From an uncultured Eubacteriales bacterium (GTDB lineage Bacteria; Bacillota; Clostridia; Lachnospirales; Lachnospiraceae): a DNA stretch of 17,918 bases. Location: the NCBI GenBank assembly GCA_900549105.1, contig URND01000057.1:1-17918 (forward strand), in the 5' to 3' direction. A program made the translations under genes and the position numbers. Below the pieces are notes generated by a model. The model had not been told where the DNA came from and did not search any database. It saw only the letters and a list, made by a program, of their open reading frames with translations. Shown here piece after piece: positions 1 through 5,996 of the stretch; within the stretch, counting starts at the first letter, position 1, and every line of letters begins with the position of its first letter.

Positions 1-55
1 CCTGCGACCTCTTGATCCCAAATCAAGCGCTCTAGCCAAGCTGAGCCACACCCCG
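1..55 (-). tRNA. tRNA-Pro (anticodon TGG), partial
   Basis: The reverse complement starts CGGGGTGTGG and shows a normal D arm. It has a 5-bp anticodon stem (CTTGA/TCAAG) enclosing the loop TTTGGGA, so the anticodon is TGG. The window edge removes the 3' part, including most of the T arm and the acceptor 3' strand. It has its own promoter just upstream (91-119). Confidence 0.93.
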
Positions 56-90
56 ATGTTTCATCACGGCTTATCCGTGACGCAAGATAG

Positions 91-119
91 ATTATATTAT
101 ATCTCACATTAATTGTCAA
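91..119 (-). promoter_or_regulatory. Consensus sigma-A promoter of tRNA-Pro
   Basis: On the minus strand TTGACA (114-119) is followed by a 17-base spacer and TATAAT (91-96). Both hexamers match consensus perfectly. The -10 ends about 36 bases before the mature tRNA 5' end. This is the strength expected of a stable-RNA promoter. Confidence 0.85.
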
Positions 120-131
120 CAACTTTTTTTA

Positions 132-617
132 CTATTTTTCCAAAAAGTATAAAGAAAATTGAAGCTCCCCATAGCGGTCAATATCCATCAAAACATAGGA
201 AGGACGACGGTTTTCCTGCCTCGGATAGGAGATGCTTCCCGGGTTCACCGCAATCACTTCATCCTCCAAATCAATCACCGGCCGATGCGTATGTCCGAAG
301 AAGACCACATCGCAGCCATGCTCCCTGGCAACCTCTTTGATGCGCACCGTATCGAAGCTCACCCCATACCGGTGTCCATGGGACATAAATATTTTATGCC
401 GCCCGATAACCACAATCTTTTCCGCCGGAACGGAGGTAAAGAAGTCATTATTCCCGCTCACCATATGTACCGGACAGGGCGCAATATTTTCAATATATCC
501 CTCGCTGCCCTCCAAATCGCCCAAATGGAACACTAAATCCAGTGGCGCAACGAGCCGGAGCACCTTTTCCAGGTTGCCATTTTTTCCATGTGTGTCGCTG
601 ACAATTAAAACTCTCAT
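132..617 (-). CDS. YfcE/MJ0936-type metallophosphoesterase
   Basis: 161 residues, the usual length of the family. The calcineurin-like phosphoesterase motifs appear in order: DTHG (residues 8-11), GDLEG (about 33-37), GNND (55-58), SHGHRYG (about 79-85) and GHTHRP (about 108-113). These Asp/His/Asn residues form a two-metal site. Family members hydrolyse phosphodiesters such as bis-pNPP in vitro; the natural substrate is usually unknown. The ATG lies only 4 bases after the RdgB stop, so it is very probably the last gene of the methyltransferase-protease-rdgB operon. Pairing of rdgB with a YfcE-like phosphoesterase is common in Firmicutes. No clear intrinsic terminator is visible between it and the tRNA-Pro promoter. 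Confidence 0.93.
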   Translation of the reverse strand: MRVLIVSDTHGKNGNLEKVLRLVAPLDLVFHLGDLEGSEGYIENIAPCPVHMVSGNNDFFTSVPAEKIVVIGRHKIFMSHGHRYGVSFDTVRIKEVAREHGCDVVFFGHTHRPVIDLEDEVIAVNPGSISYPRQENRRPSYVLMDIDRYGELQFSLYFLEK

Positions 618-621
618 ACAA

Positions 622-1218
622 TCATATCATCCTCTGCCGAAGAACCTCTTTCATTGCTCTCAAAGCCTTGCCCCGGTGGCTGATTTCATTTTTCTGTTCC
701 GCAGCCAACTGGGCCGTCGTACATTTATATTCCGGCACATAAAAGATAGGGTCATAGCCAAAACCATTCTCTCCCGCCGGAGCATCGGCAATCTGCCCTT
801 CGATGGTTCCCCGCCGGGTTTCTGCCGTGCCATCCGGAAAGGCCGCCGCAATAACGCACACGAATCGGGCAGAGCGCTCACTGCCCGTTAAGCCGGACAG
901 CCGCTCGATAATATTGGCATTTTTCAAATCATAGGAGGTATCCTCCCCCATATATCGGGCTGAATAAATTCCCGGCTCCTTATTTAAAGCATCCACTTCC
1001 AGTCCCGAATCATCGGCCAGAACAATGCAGCCTTTCATATCGCGAATTGCCCGCGCCTTAATCAGCGCATTCTCTTCAAAGGTTTTCCCGTCCTCTACAA
1101 TATCTGCATCAATTCCTGCCTCTTTCATTGACAGAATTTCCACGTCTAAATCCTTCAGAATCTCTCTTATTTCTTTCATCTTCCCGGTATTGGATGTGGC
1201 AAATATAATTCTATTCAT
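622..1218 (-). CDS. rdgB: XTP/dITP pyrophosphatase (RdgB/HAM1 family)
   Basis: 198 residues, full length for the Ham1 family. Visible motifs are the N-terminal substrate loop SNTGKMKEI (9-17), the catalytic stretch DDSGLEVDAL (about 68-77), GENGFGYDPIF (about 148-158) and the C-terminal ISHRGKAL. The enzyme hydrolyses XTP, ITP and dITP to the monophosphate plus pyrophosphate and keeps deaminated purines out of DNA and RNA. The ATG (1218) overlaps the protease stop by 8 bases (ATGAATAG), and a GGAG site lies inside the end of the protease gene, so translation is probably coupled. It acts in the cytoplasm. The four adjoining minus-strand genes look like one operon. Confidence 0.96.
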   Translation of the reverse strand: MNRIIFATSNTGKMKEIREILKDLDVEILSMKEAGIDADIVEDGKTFEENALIKARAIRDMKGCIVLADDSGLEVDALNKEPGIYSARYMGEDTSYDLKNANIIERLSGLTGSERSARFVCVIAAAFPDGTAETRRGTIEGQIADAPAGENGFGYDPIFYVPEYKCTTAQLAAEQKNEISHRGKALRAMKEVLRQRMI

Positions 1219-2857
1219 ATAAACTCTCCTTATTCACCGTAAAGGCTTTCAAACATAAATTGCATCCATACTCTGTTTCCGCGGACACCCACTGATTTCC
1301 ATCATAACTGATATATCCCTCGCCGTCGCTCAAATCGGCTCCTGCCGTCAAATCCGACGCCGGATACTCAATCGCAATCGGGCGTTCGCTGTTCTCCGTG
1401 GTGATTCGCACCATCACCGCAAAACGGCTGCCTGCTGCCAGAGAGAGCATTTCAGGAATATCCACCGTATAATATCCGCCGTTTTCAAAATAACCGCTGC
1501 CCAGATATACCGGCTGCGCCAGCGATTCCATCCCCGAATAATCCGGCACCGCATACAACTCCCATGTTGTATGGTCATCTACCGCATAAAAGCTGACCGC
1601 TTTTAAAATTTCATCTGCTTCCGCCGTATAAACATTTGAGAACCAGGCCGACGGCTCTTTATAACCCAGAGTTCCAACCCATCCAAGCAAATCCGACTGA
1701 TAAATACCGTCATAATTATCCGTTTCATCCAGCCGGGTATAGATCACACTGTTGTTTCCCAGGTTGCTGTCCTCATAGGACACATAAAAATAGCCATCGT
1801 CGCCAAATTCTTCGCCCCAACTGTTCCGGCACAGAAAAGCCCCGTTATTTTCCGGCGCATGGCTAAAGTTTTCACGGCTGTAATCGTCATCCCATCCAAC
1901 AATAACCACATCATGATTCGGCTTCTCACCGCCGGCATAATAATAGGAAGCTGTTCCCGGCGCATAATCCTCCGATGAGTCCCAGGCATTTTCAATGGAC
2001 ATATATAATGAACTCTCCACTCCGCCATAGCGAAGAATCATTGCTTTTATCTGCTCCAGATTTCTTTCATCTAAAAAACGTGCTTCCTGAAGATGCTTTA
2101 CCGCTGTCAGCGAGCCATCCGTCATTCCATCCCCATAGGGGTCATTTTCTTCCAGCACCGGGCCTCTCCAGGAAGCCAGATAGGCCAATGCCATATTATA
2201 ATCGCCGCCTTCCGCCGGCCCTATATTAAAGCCGCTGTTCATCGTCATATGATCCACCGAAAAATCCAGTGTTTCATCTCCGCTTAAAACCGTCTCCAAT
2301 GCCGCCGTGGAGGCAAAGGCCCAACAGGTTCCAAAGGTGCCCTGGTTTTCAACCCTGTTCAGGGCACGGGTTTCTCTCAAATCGAAATATCCCGGTAATT
2401 CCTGATTCTGCTGAACATCGAGACTGGCGGCGCGGGCGCCATCGTCCCACCGATATTCCAGCCCCATCGCCGGAGCCGCCGCCGTCATATCAATCATAAT
2501 CCTTTCAGGCATCCGTTCATCAACAAATGCCGCATTTTCCAAATACTGCCCCTGCACAAAACACTCTCCCTTTTCACCGACAGTGACAGAGGCTCCAAAA
2601 TATCTGACAGCATCAGATAAAGGTATGAGCAGATTCATCCCGGAAGACATCCGCATATTTTCTATATCAAGCAATGTCCCATTATAGGACAGCGTAAATC
2701 CTTTTTCATTCACGGCATCCGCTCTGGCGCTTACATAATAGCTCTGCAGCGATTCTGACGCCTGACCGGCCAGATGCCGTACCTGCGGCCGGGTCAGCAT
2801 AACGCCGGTCACACAGATGATAGCAAGTAACAAAAAATATCGTCTTACATGCTTCAA
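1211..2857 (-). CDS. Exported papain-like (C1) cysteine protease with stalk-like and lectin-like domains
   Basis: I place the start at TTG 2857. An AGGAGG site (2864-2869) precedes it by 6 bases, the methyltransferase stop ends 1 base away, and the protein then begins with a basic N-terminus and one hydrophobic segment (about residues 7-22: signal peptide or anchor). An ATG at 2908 would add 17 residues inside the neighbouring gene and has no better ribosome site. Residues about 55-148 resemble the copper-amine-oxidase N-terminal-like stalk domain. The C1 peptidase core has oxyanion Gln172, nucleophile Cys178 (GTCWAFA), His315 (HDVVIVGWD) and Asn345 (RNSWG), so the catalytic set is complete. 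The last ~150 residues match the lectin-like domain seen C-terminal to such clostridial proteases. It probably acts outside the membrane, still tethered if the leader is not cut. Substrate unknown. Confidence 0.9.
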   Translation of the reverse strand: MKHVRRYFLLLAIICVTGVMLTRPQVRHLAGQASESLQSYYVSARADAVNEKGFTLSYNGTLLDIENMRMSSGMNLLIPLSDAVRYFGASVTVGEKGECFVQGQYLENAAFVDERMPERIMIDMTAAAPAMGLEYRWDDGARAASLDVQQNQELPGYFDLRETRALNRVENQGTFGTCWAFASTAALETVLSGDETLDFSVDHMTMNSGFNIGPAEGGDYNMALAYLASWRGPVLEENDPYGDGMTDGSLTAVKHLQEARFLDERNLEQIKAMILRYGGVESSLYMSIENAWDSSEDYAPGTASYYYAGGEKPNHDVVIVGWDDDYSRENFSHAPENNGAFLCRNSWGEEFGDDGYFYVSYEDSNLGNNSVIYTRLDETDNYDGIYQSDLLGWVGTLGYKEPSAWFSNVYTAEADEILKAVSFYAVDDHTTWELYAVPDYSGMESLAQPVYLGSGYFENGGYYTVDIPEMLSLAAGSRFAVMVRITTENSERPIAIEYPASDLTAGADLSDGEGYISYDGNQWVSAETEYGCNLCLKAFTVNKESLYE

Positions 2858-2869
2858 TTTAATCCTCCT
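2855..2869 (-). promoter_or_regulatory. Ribosome binding site and TTG start of the protease gene
   Basis: AGGAGG on the minus strand at 2864-2869, then ATTAAA, then TTG at 2855-2857. The site lies within the last codons of the methyltransferase gene, whose stop (2859-2861) sits between it and the TTG. This decides the start and suggests translational coupling. Confidence 0.75.
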
Positions 2870-4016
2870 GTTTTTTTCGTTTCGGAGGGCGCGGTCCCAT
2901 AAATTCATACAAATATGTCTTTATCATTCCATTGTAAATCTTTCGGTTTTTATCCGCTTTCCTTCCGATATATTTCTCTGTCTGTTCATATGAAGTCAAC
3001 ACAAAACAGGACCATGAATCCAAACGCCGGAAAGCTTCGCCAATCTCCGTATAAAGCGCCGGCAATGCCGCTTTTTCTTCCAGGCGCTCCCCATAGGGCG
3101 GATTGGTAATGACAAACCCGTATTTCTTCGGATGGCTCAGGGCGCTCACCGGCCGCTGCTGAAGATGAATGAGATGGTCAACACCGGCTTCCCCCGCCTT
3201 CTGACGGGCATTTTTTATAATGTCCCCATCAATGTCGTAGCCCTGAATATCCATATCCACATCATCCCGAATCAAGTCATTTGCCTCAGTCACCGCTTCA
3301 TACCATGCCTTCATCGGCAGAATATTTTTCCATGCTTCCGCCGTAAACTCCCGGTTCATTCCCGGCGCAATATTCGCCCCAATCATAGCGGCCTCAATAG
3401 GAAAGGTTCCGCTGCCGCAGAATGGGTCCACCAAAATACGGTCTTTATTCCATGGCGATAGAAGCAGAATTGCTGCCGCCAGCGTCTCCGATACCGGTGC
3501 CTTGCTGATCAGCCTCCGATATCCCCGTTTATGTAAAGATTCCCCGGAAGTATCCAGAGCAATCGTCACTTCATCTTTATAAATAAATACTCTCAAAGGA
3601 TATATGGCCCCGTCCTCTTTAAACCATTCTATCCGATATGTCTGCTTCAGCCGTTCAACAATCGCCTTTTTTACGATAGATTGAATATCTGAGCTGCTGA
3701 ACAGCTTACTTTTTGCTGTGGATGCCTTTTTCACCCAAAACTTTCCGTCAGCCGGCAGATATTCTTCCCATGGAAGCGCTTTTGTCTGCTCAAACAATTC
3801 ATCAAAGCTGTAGGCTTTGAACCGGCCCACACATAAAAGTATCCGTTCTGCGGTCCGCAGAAACACATTCGCCCGGGCAATGGCCGATGCCTCTCCGCGA
3901 AAAGACACACGGCCATCTTCTACCCGTACAATTTTATATCCTAAGTTTATAATTTCTCGTTTTAAAACCGCCTCCATGCCAAAATGACACGGCGCTGTAA
4001 ATTCATAGAGGGGCAT
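2859..4016 (-). CDS. THUMP-domain class I rRNA/RNA methyltransferase (RlmL N-half/YpsC type)
   Basis: 385 residues. An N-terminal ferredoxin-like/THUMP RNA-binding region (about 1-160) precedes a Rossmann methyltransferase domain. That domain carries DPFCGSGTFPIEAA (197-210, SAM-binding motif) and the N6-adenine or N2-guanine type catalytic motif NPPYGERL (305-312). This matches the Firmicute YpsC/RlmL-like family, which methylates 23S rRNA (m2G2445 in E. coli RlmL). The exact target here is inferred. The ATG at 4016 follows AAAGGAG. It is the first gene of the operon with the protease, rdgB and the phosphoesterase, and has a good promoter at 4047-4075. The C-terminus is basic (RPPKRKKQED), fitting RNA contact. 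Confidence 0.92.
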   Translation of the reverse strand: MPLYEFTAPCHFGMEAVLKREIINLGYKIVRVEDGRVSFRGEASAIARANVFLRTAERILLCVGRFKAYSFDELFEQTKALPWEEYLPADGKFWVKKASTAKSKLFSSSDIQSIVKKAIVERLKQTYRIEWFKEDGAIYPLRVFIYKDEVTIALDTSGESLHKRGYRRLISKAPVSETLAAAILLLSPWNKDRILVDPFCGSGTFPIEAAMIGANIAPGMNREFTAEAWKNILPMKAWYEAVTEANDLIRDDVDMDIQGYDIDGDIIKNARQKAGEAGVDHLIHLQQRPVSALSHPKKYGFVITNPPYGERLEEKAALPALYTEIGEAFRRLDSWSCFVLTSYEQTEKYIGRKADKNRKIYNGMIKTYLYEFMGPRPPKRKKQED

Positions 4017-4046
4017 ATGTTTTCTCCTTTTTTAAATTACTTTTAT

Positions 4047-4075
4047 AGTATATACTTTTTCTTATGCTGCCGCAA
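4047..4075 (-). promoter_or_regulatory. Probable promoter of the methyltransferase operon
   Basis: On the minus strand TTGCGG (4070-4075), a 17-base spacer, then TATACT (4047-4052, 5 of 6 to consensus). The -10 ends 30 bases before the ATG. The -35 is poor but the spacing is ideal. Confidence 0.55.
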
Positions 4076-4114
4076 GAACATTTTATTTCCAGTATACGGC
4101 AGTTTATTATTATT

Positions 4115-4414
4115 TTAAACAACAGGGCCGCGCCAGGCTTCCATACCGCCGCCGATGCTTAAAATGCGGTATCCGCTCTCGCTGAGCCGTCTTCCCAAAA
4201 GAAGGCTGGTGGCTCCACGCTCACAGCACAAAATAATCGTTCCATACCTCCTGAGTATGGGCGCCTTCTCGTCAAAGGAATCATAGGGCATGGAAAATGC
4301 TCCCGGGATATGGCCTTTTTGGAACAGTTCCCTGTCCCGGATGTCAATCACTGCCGCATCCCCCTGTTGTATATAATTTAAAACCTCTTTTTGAGATATA
4401 AAATCCAAGCTCAC
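4115..4414 (-). CDS. Single-domain rhodanese-like protein
   Basis: 99 residues, one rhodanese domain. The family pattern is clear: VIDIRDRELFQKGHIPGAFSMP at about 22-43, the active loop C-E-R-G-A-T-S beginning at Cys64, then the closing GGMEAWRG. The catalytic Cys would carry a persulfide, so the protein should move sulfane sulfur. The loop lacks the usual second Arg (CRxGxRS), so activity or substrate may differ. Cys63 sits next to the catalytic Cys. The start is GTG 4414 behind GAGGTGAT. It appears to be a single-gene unit between the Asn-rich gene's terminator (4478-4514) and the methyltransferase promoter. A 16-bp palindrome lies 18 bases upstream. Confidence 0.88.
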   Translation of the reverse strand: MSLDFISQKEVLNYIQQGDAAVIDIRDRELFQKGHIPGAFSMPYDSFDEKAPILRRYGTIILCCERGATSLLLGRRLSESGYRILSIGGGMEAWRGPVV

Positions 4415-4432
4415 ACTATCACCTCGTTCCTA

Positions 4433-4448
4433 CATATATTAATATATG
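4433..4448. promoter_or_regulatory. Perfect AT-rich palindrome upstream of the rhodanese gene
   Basis: CATATATTAATATATG is perfectly self-complementary over 16 bp. It ends 18 bases before the GTG start of the rhodanese gene, where an operator or -10 region would be expected. No regulator family is recognised, and AT-rich palindromes can arise by chance. Confidence 0.35.
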
Positions 4449-4477
4449 CAGAAGCCTTTTTCGGTTTCCTTTGACGC

Positions 4478-4514
4478 AAAAACCGCAGCGGTACTTCCCT
4501 TTCCCACTGCGGTT
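4478..4514 (-). terminator. Intrinsic terminator of the Asn/Ser-rich gene
   Basis: Read on the minus strand, AACCGCAG (4507-4514) pairs with CTGCGGTT (4481-4488) across an 18-base loop, and the 3' arm runs into a T tract (4478-4482). It lies 17 bases past the stop codon of the Asn/Ser-rich gene. Confidence 0.75.
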
Positions 4515-4531
4515 CATCGAATCAGTGCAGA

Positions 4532-4723
4532 CTATCTGTCACAATTCTTTGATGTGTTTCTCTCAGATGTGTTCTGAGTAGAATTCTGAGAAACACCATT
4601 TTTTGAAGAGTTTTTGGATGTGTTGTTATCCATGTTTCTGGATGTGTTCTGAGTGGAATTGTTCCGCTCACTATTCTTTGTTGTTGCGTTGCTTTCATTG
4701 TTCTGATTGTAATTCTTTGCCAT
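4532..4723 (-). CDS. Small Asn/Ser/Thr-rich protein, candidate forespore (SASP-like) protein
   Basis: 63 residues, more than half Asn, Ser or Thr, with no hydrophobic core and a single Cys near the C-terminus. Loose internal repeats such as QNTS-RN and QNTSERNTSKN are visible. It is predicted to be disordered. The ATG has an excellent ribosome site (AAGGAGG at 4731-4737, spacing 7) and a terminator downstream, so this is a real, highly translated gene. In composition it resembles the gamma-type small acid-soluble spore proteins of Bacilli, but I see no alignable SASP motif. The SigG-like promoter upstream is the main support for a spore role. Function not recognised; the spore assignment is inference. 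Confidence 0.72.
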   Translation of the reverse strand: MAKNYNQNNESNATTKNSERNNSTQNTSRNMDNNTSKNSSKNGVSQNSTQNTSERNTSKNCDR

Positions 4724-4754
4724 AATAGGACCTCCTTAATAAGATTACAGTAGC

Positions 4755-4783
4755 TATTATGGCTTCAATCGAAAGATTTATTC
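4755..4783 (-). promoter_or_regulatory. SigG-like (forespore) promoter of the Asn/Ser-rich gene
   Basis: On the minus strand GAATA (4779-4783), a 17-base spacer, then CATAATA (4755-4761). This fits the sigma-G pattern (about GNATR, 17-18 bases, CATNNTA). No convincing sigma-A hexamer pair is seen here. The -35 overlaps the last bases of the DUF5662 gene. Confidence 0.45.
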
Positions 4784-5356
4784 ATTCAATTCATATTTAT
4801 ATTTTCCGCTCAATACCACATTTCTTATATAGGCAAAGGTTCTTTCCTCGCCATAACGGCTCAGCATCGCCAGCAGCCGTTCCAATAATTTCCTGGAATC
4901 CGGATGTATTGTCATATATTTCCAGCTTTTTTTATAGTAATTCAGCGGATGACTGTCCGTATAATCCTTTTTTGCATATATTTTTGACGCGGCTACCCTG
5001 TCCATGAACATTTCAACCACATATTGAACCGGCATCCTCATTCCGCGAAGCCCCTGTGATTTATCTGCAGGCAAGTCAATCCAATATTCATAATGATGTT
5101 TATTCCGTCCCTTATGATGAAGCCATGCCCTGGAATAACCCGTTTTTTCTTTTTCAGCCGCATTGGGACTTCGATTCCCCTGAAAATAAAGCACCCCGGT
5201 CCGAAACTCCTCCGGAGTGTATTTGGACAAATCATGGAGCAACCCCTGCTTATACAGTCCAACCTTAAAACCCTCTTTCATAACAAGCCATTTGTGCTCC
5301 GTAATCGTTTGAAAATGATTCCATCCGTTTTTTAATAACTGCTTTTTATCCGGCAC
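4778..5356 (-). CDS. DUF5662 family protein
   Basis: About 192 residues from GTG 5356. That start gives an 8-base gap to GGGAGG (5365-5370); the GTG at 5362 would leave only 2 bases. The His-rich pattern of the DUF5662 family is clear: LLHDLSKYTPEEF (His41-Asp42) in the N-terminal third and AWLHHKGRNKHHYEYW (His80, His81, His87, His88) in the middle. These are followed by MPVQYVVEMFMDR with conserved Glu and Asp. The arrangement suggests a helical, HD-like metal-binding protein, but the biochemical role is not known to me. It has no signal peptide. A large hairpin sits in its 5' leader, and a weak promoter (TTGTAT-17-TATCCT, about 5421-5449) may start transcription just before that hairpin. 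Confidence 0.8.
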   Translation of the reverse strand: MPDKKQLLKNGWNHFQTITEHKWLVMKEGFKVGLYKQGLLHDLSKYTPEEFRTGVLYFQGNRSPNAAEKEKTGYSRAWLHHKGRNKHHYEYWIDLPADKSQGLRGMRMPVQYVVEMFMDRVAASKIYAKKDYTDSHPLNYYKKSWKYMTIHPDSRKLLERLLAMLSRYGEERTFAYIRNVVLSGKYKYELNE

Positions 5357-5384
5357 TTTCACTACCTCCCCATCAAATACACAA

Positions 5385-5421
5385 AGAGAGCGCCGACAAA
5401 CTTTATTGTCAGCACTCTCTA
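5385..5421 (-). terminator. Long hairpin between the feo operon and DUF5662, probable terminator
   Basis: On the minus strand AGAGAGTGCTGACAA pairs with TTGTCGGCGCTCTCT (about 15 bp with two G-T pairs and a short AT-rich loop), followed by TTTG. The stem is strong and the U tract weak. It could end the feo operon, or be a 5'-leader structure of the DUF5662 mRNA, because a possible -10 (TATCCT) lies directly before it. Confidence 0.5.
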
Positions 5422-5482
5422 AGGATACACTACTTTATAAGGAAATACAACTTAACATTCTTTAAACCGCAACTTTTTCGTA

Positions 5483-5543
5483 CCCTTTCGGGCATCCCGT
5501 ATGTCAGATGCTGCGCATGGGCGCGCTTCGTCAAGCTCCGCGC
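5483..5543. repeat. GC-rich cluster of three short hairpins after the Fur-like gene
   Basis: Three adjacent inverted repeats. GCGC-GCTT (5521-5528) faces AAGC...GCGC (5533-5536 and 5540-5543) with loop CGTC. GCATC (5492-5496) faces GATGC (5507-5511). CCC (5483-5485) faces GGG (5490-5492), which reads CCC-GAAA-GGG on the minus strand, a tetraloop hairpin. The stretch is clearly GC-richer than its surroundings and overlaps the last codons of the Fur-like gene. It may be a dispersed intergenic repeat or a structured 3' end. Confidence 0.4.
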
Positions 5544-5794
5544 GATAATGTATAGGATTCATTGACTACATATCCCTGAACCCGCTGAATCGCCCCGATT
5601 TCTTCCAGAGTCAATAACATACGGTATACGGTAGCCTGGCCGATGGTCGCATCTCTCCTGGAAATTTCATAATAAATTTCCTTAAAATCACCCGCCTTCT
5701 TACTTGCTATGACTTCTACCATAATGCGTCTCTGCTTGGTAATACGTTTCCCGCGATTTTTCAACTCCTGAATCATATCTTCTGAACTCCACAT
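5531..5794 (-). CDS. Fur-family winged-helix domain protein lacking the metal-binding half
   Basis: 87 residues from ATG 5794; a TTG at 5803 is an alternative with a comparable ribosome site. The sequence matches only the DNA-binding half of Fur/PerR/Zur proteins: an RITKQRRIMVEVI helix, then GQATVYRMLLTLEEIGAI (the TVYR recognition helix and turn into the wing). The reading frame stops soon after the wing. The C-terminal dimerisation domain and its HHHH/CxxC metal ligands are absent, and the protein contains no His or Cys at all. It is last in the feo operon, the place where enterobacteria encode the small winged-helix FeoC. It may act as a FeoC-like FeoB accessory, as a metal-independent DNA-binding protein, or be a truncated gene. 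Its stop lies in a GC-rich hairpin element. Confidence 0.75.
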   Translation of the reverse strand: MWSSEDMIQELKNRGKRITKQRRIMVEVIASKKAGDFKEIYYEISRRDATIGQATVYRMLLTLEEIGAIQRVQGYVVNESYTLSRGA

Positions 5795-5841
5795 AGGCTT
5801 CAATCTCCCGTCCTTCCAAATCGCTTAGGTCAATATTCATT

Positions 5842-5970
5842 TTAATGACAGCCCTTGCAGTTTCCGCAATTCCCATTGCATCCCTTGCCGGCTTTCTTAT
5901 CTTTATAAATGCTTCGTGCCGCCAGGACGGCCACTGCCGCAACAATTGCAGCGACTAAAACAGTTCCCAC
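5842..5970 (-). CDS. FeoB-associated Cys-rich membrane protein
   Basis: A short 42-codon gene with GTG start at 5970, preceded by AAAGGGG 9 bases upstream and beginning 26 bases after the feoB stop. An in-frame TGA upstream rules out a longer ATG form. The product has one membrane helix (VLVAAIVAAVAVLAARS), a short Lys-rich linker and a C-terminal tail C-N-G-N-C-G-N-C-K-G-C-H with four Cys and a final His. This is the layout of the FeoB-associated Cys-rich membrane protein family encoded directly after feoB in many anaerobes. It probably sits in the membrane next to FeoB and passes or holds Fe2+ (inference). Confidence 0.88.
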   Translation of the reverse strand: MGTVLVAAIVAAVAVLAARSIYKDKKAGKGCNGNCGNCKGCH

Positions 5971-5996
5971 AGCGCTTTGCCCCTTTCAAACAAACA

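Noticed and set aside
5382..5425. CIRCE (HrcA) element, because AGCACTC is present
   Set aside because: CIRCE needs TTAGCACTC followed by GAGTGCTAA in that order. Here the arms are in the opposite order and form a hairpin with short loop, so it is a terminator or leader structure.
5700..5945. 81-codon minus-strand frame between the Cys-rich peptide and the Fur-like gene
   Set aside because: It overlaps both genes in another frame. The segment that could start at its internal ATG (near 5840) overlaps the Fur-like winged-helix coding region, which has clear family similarity.
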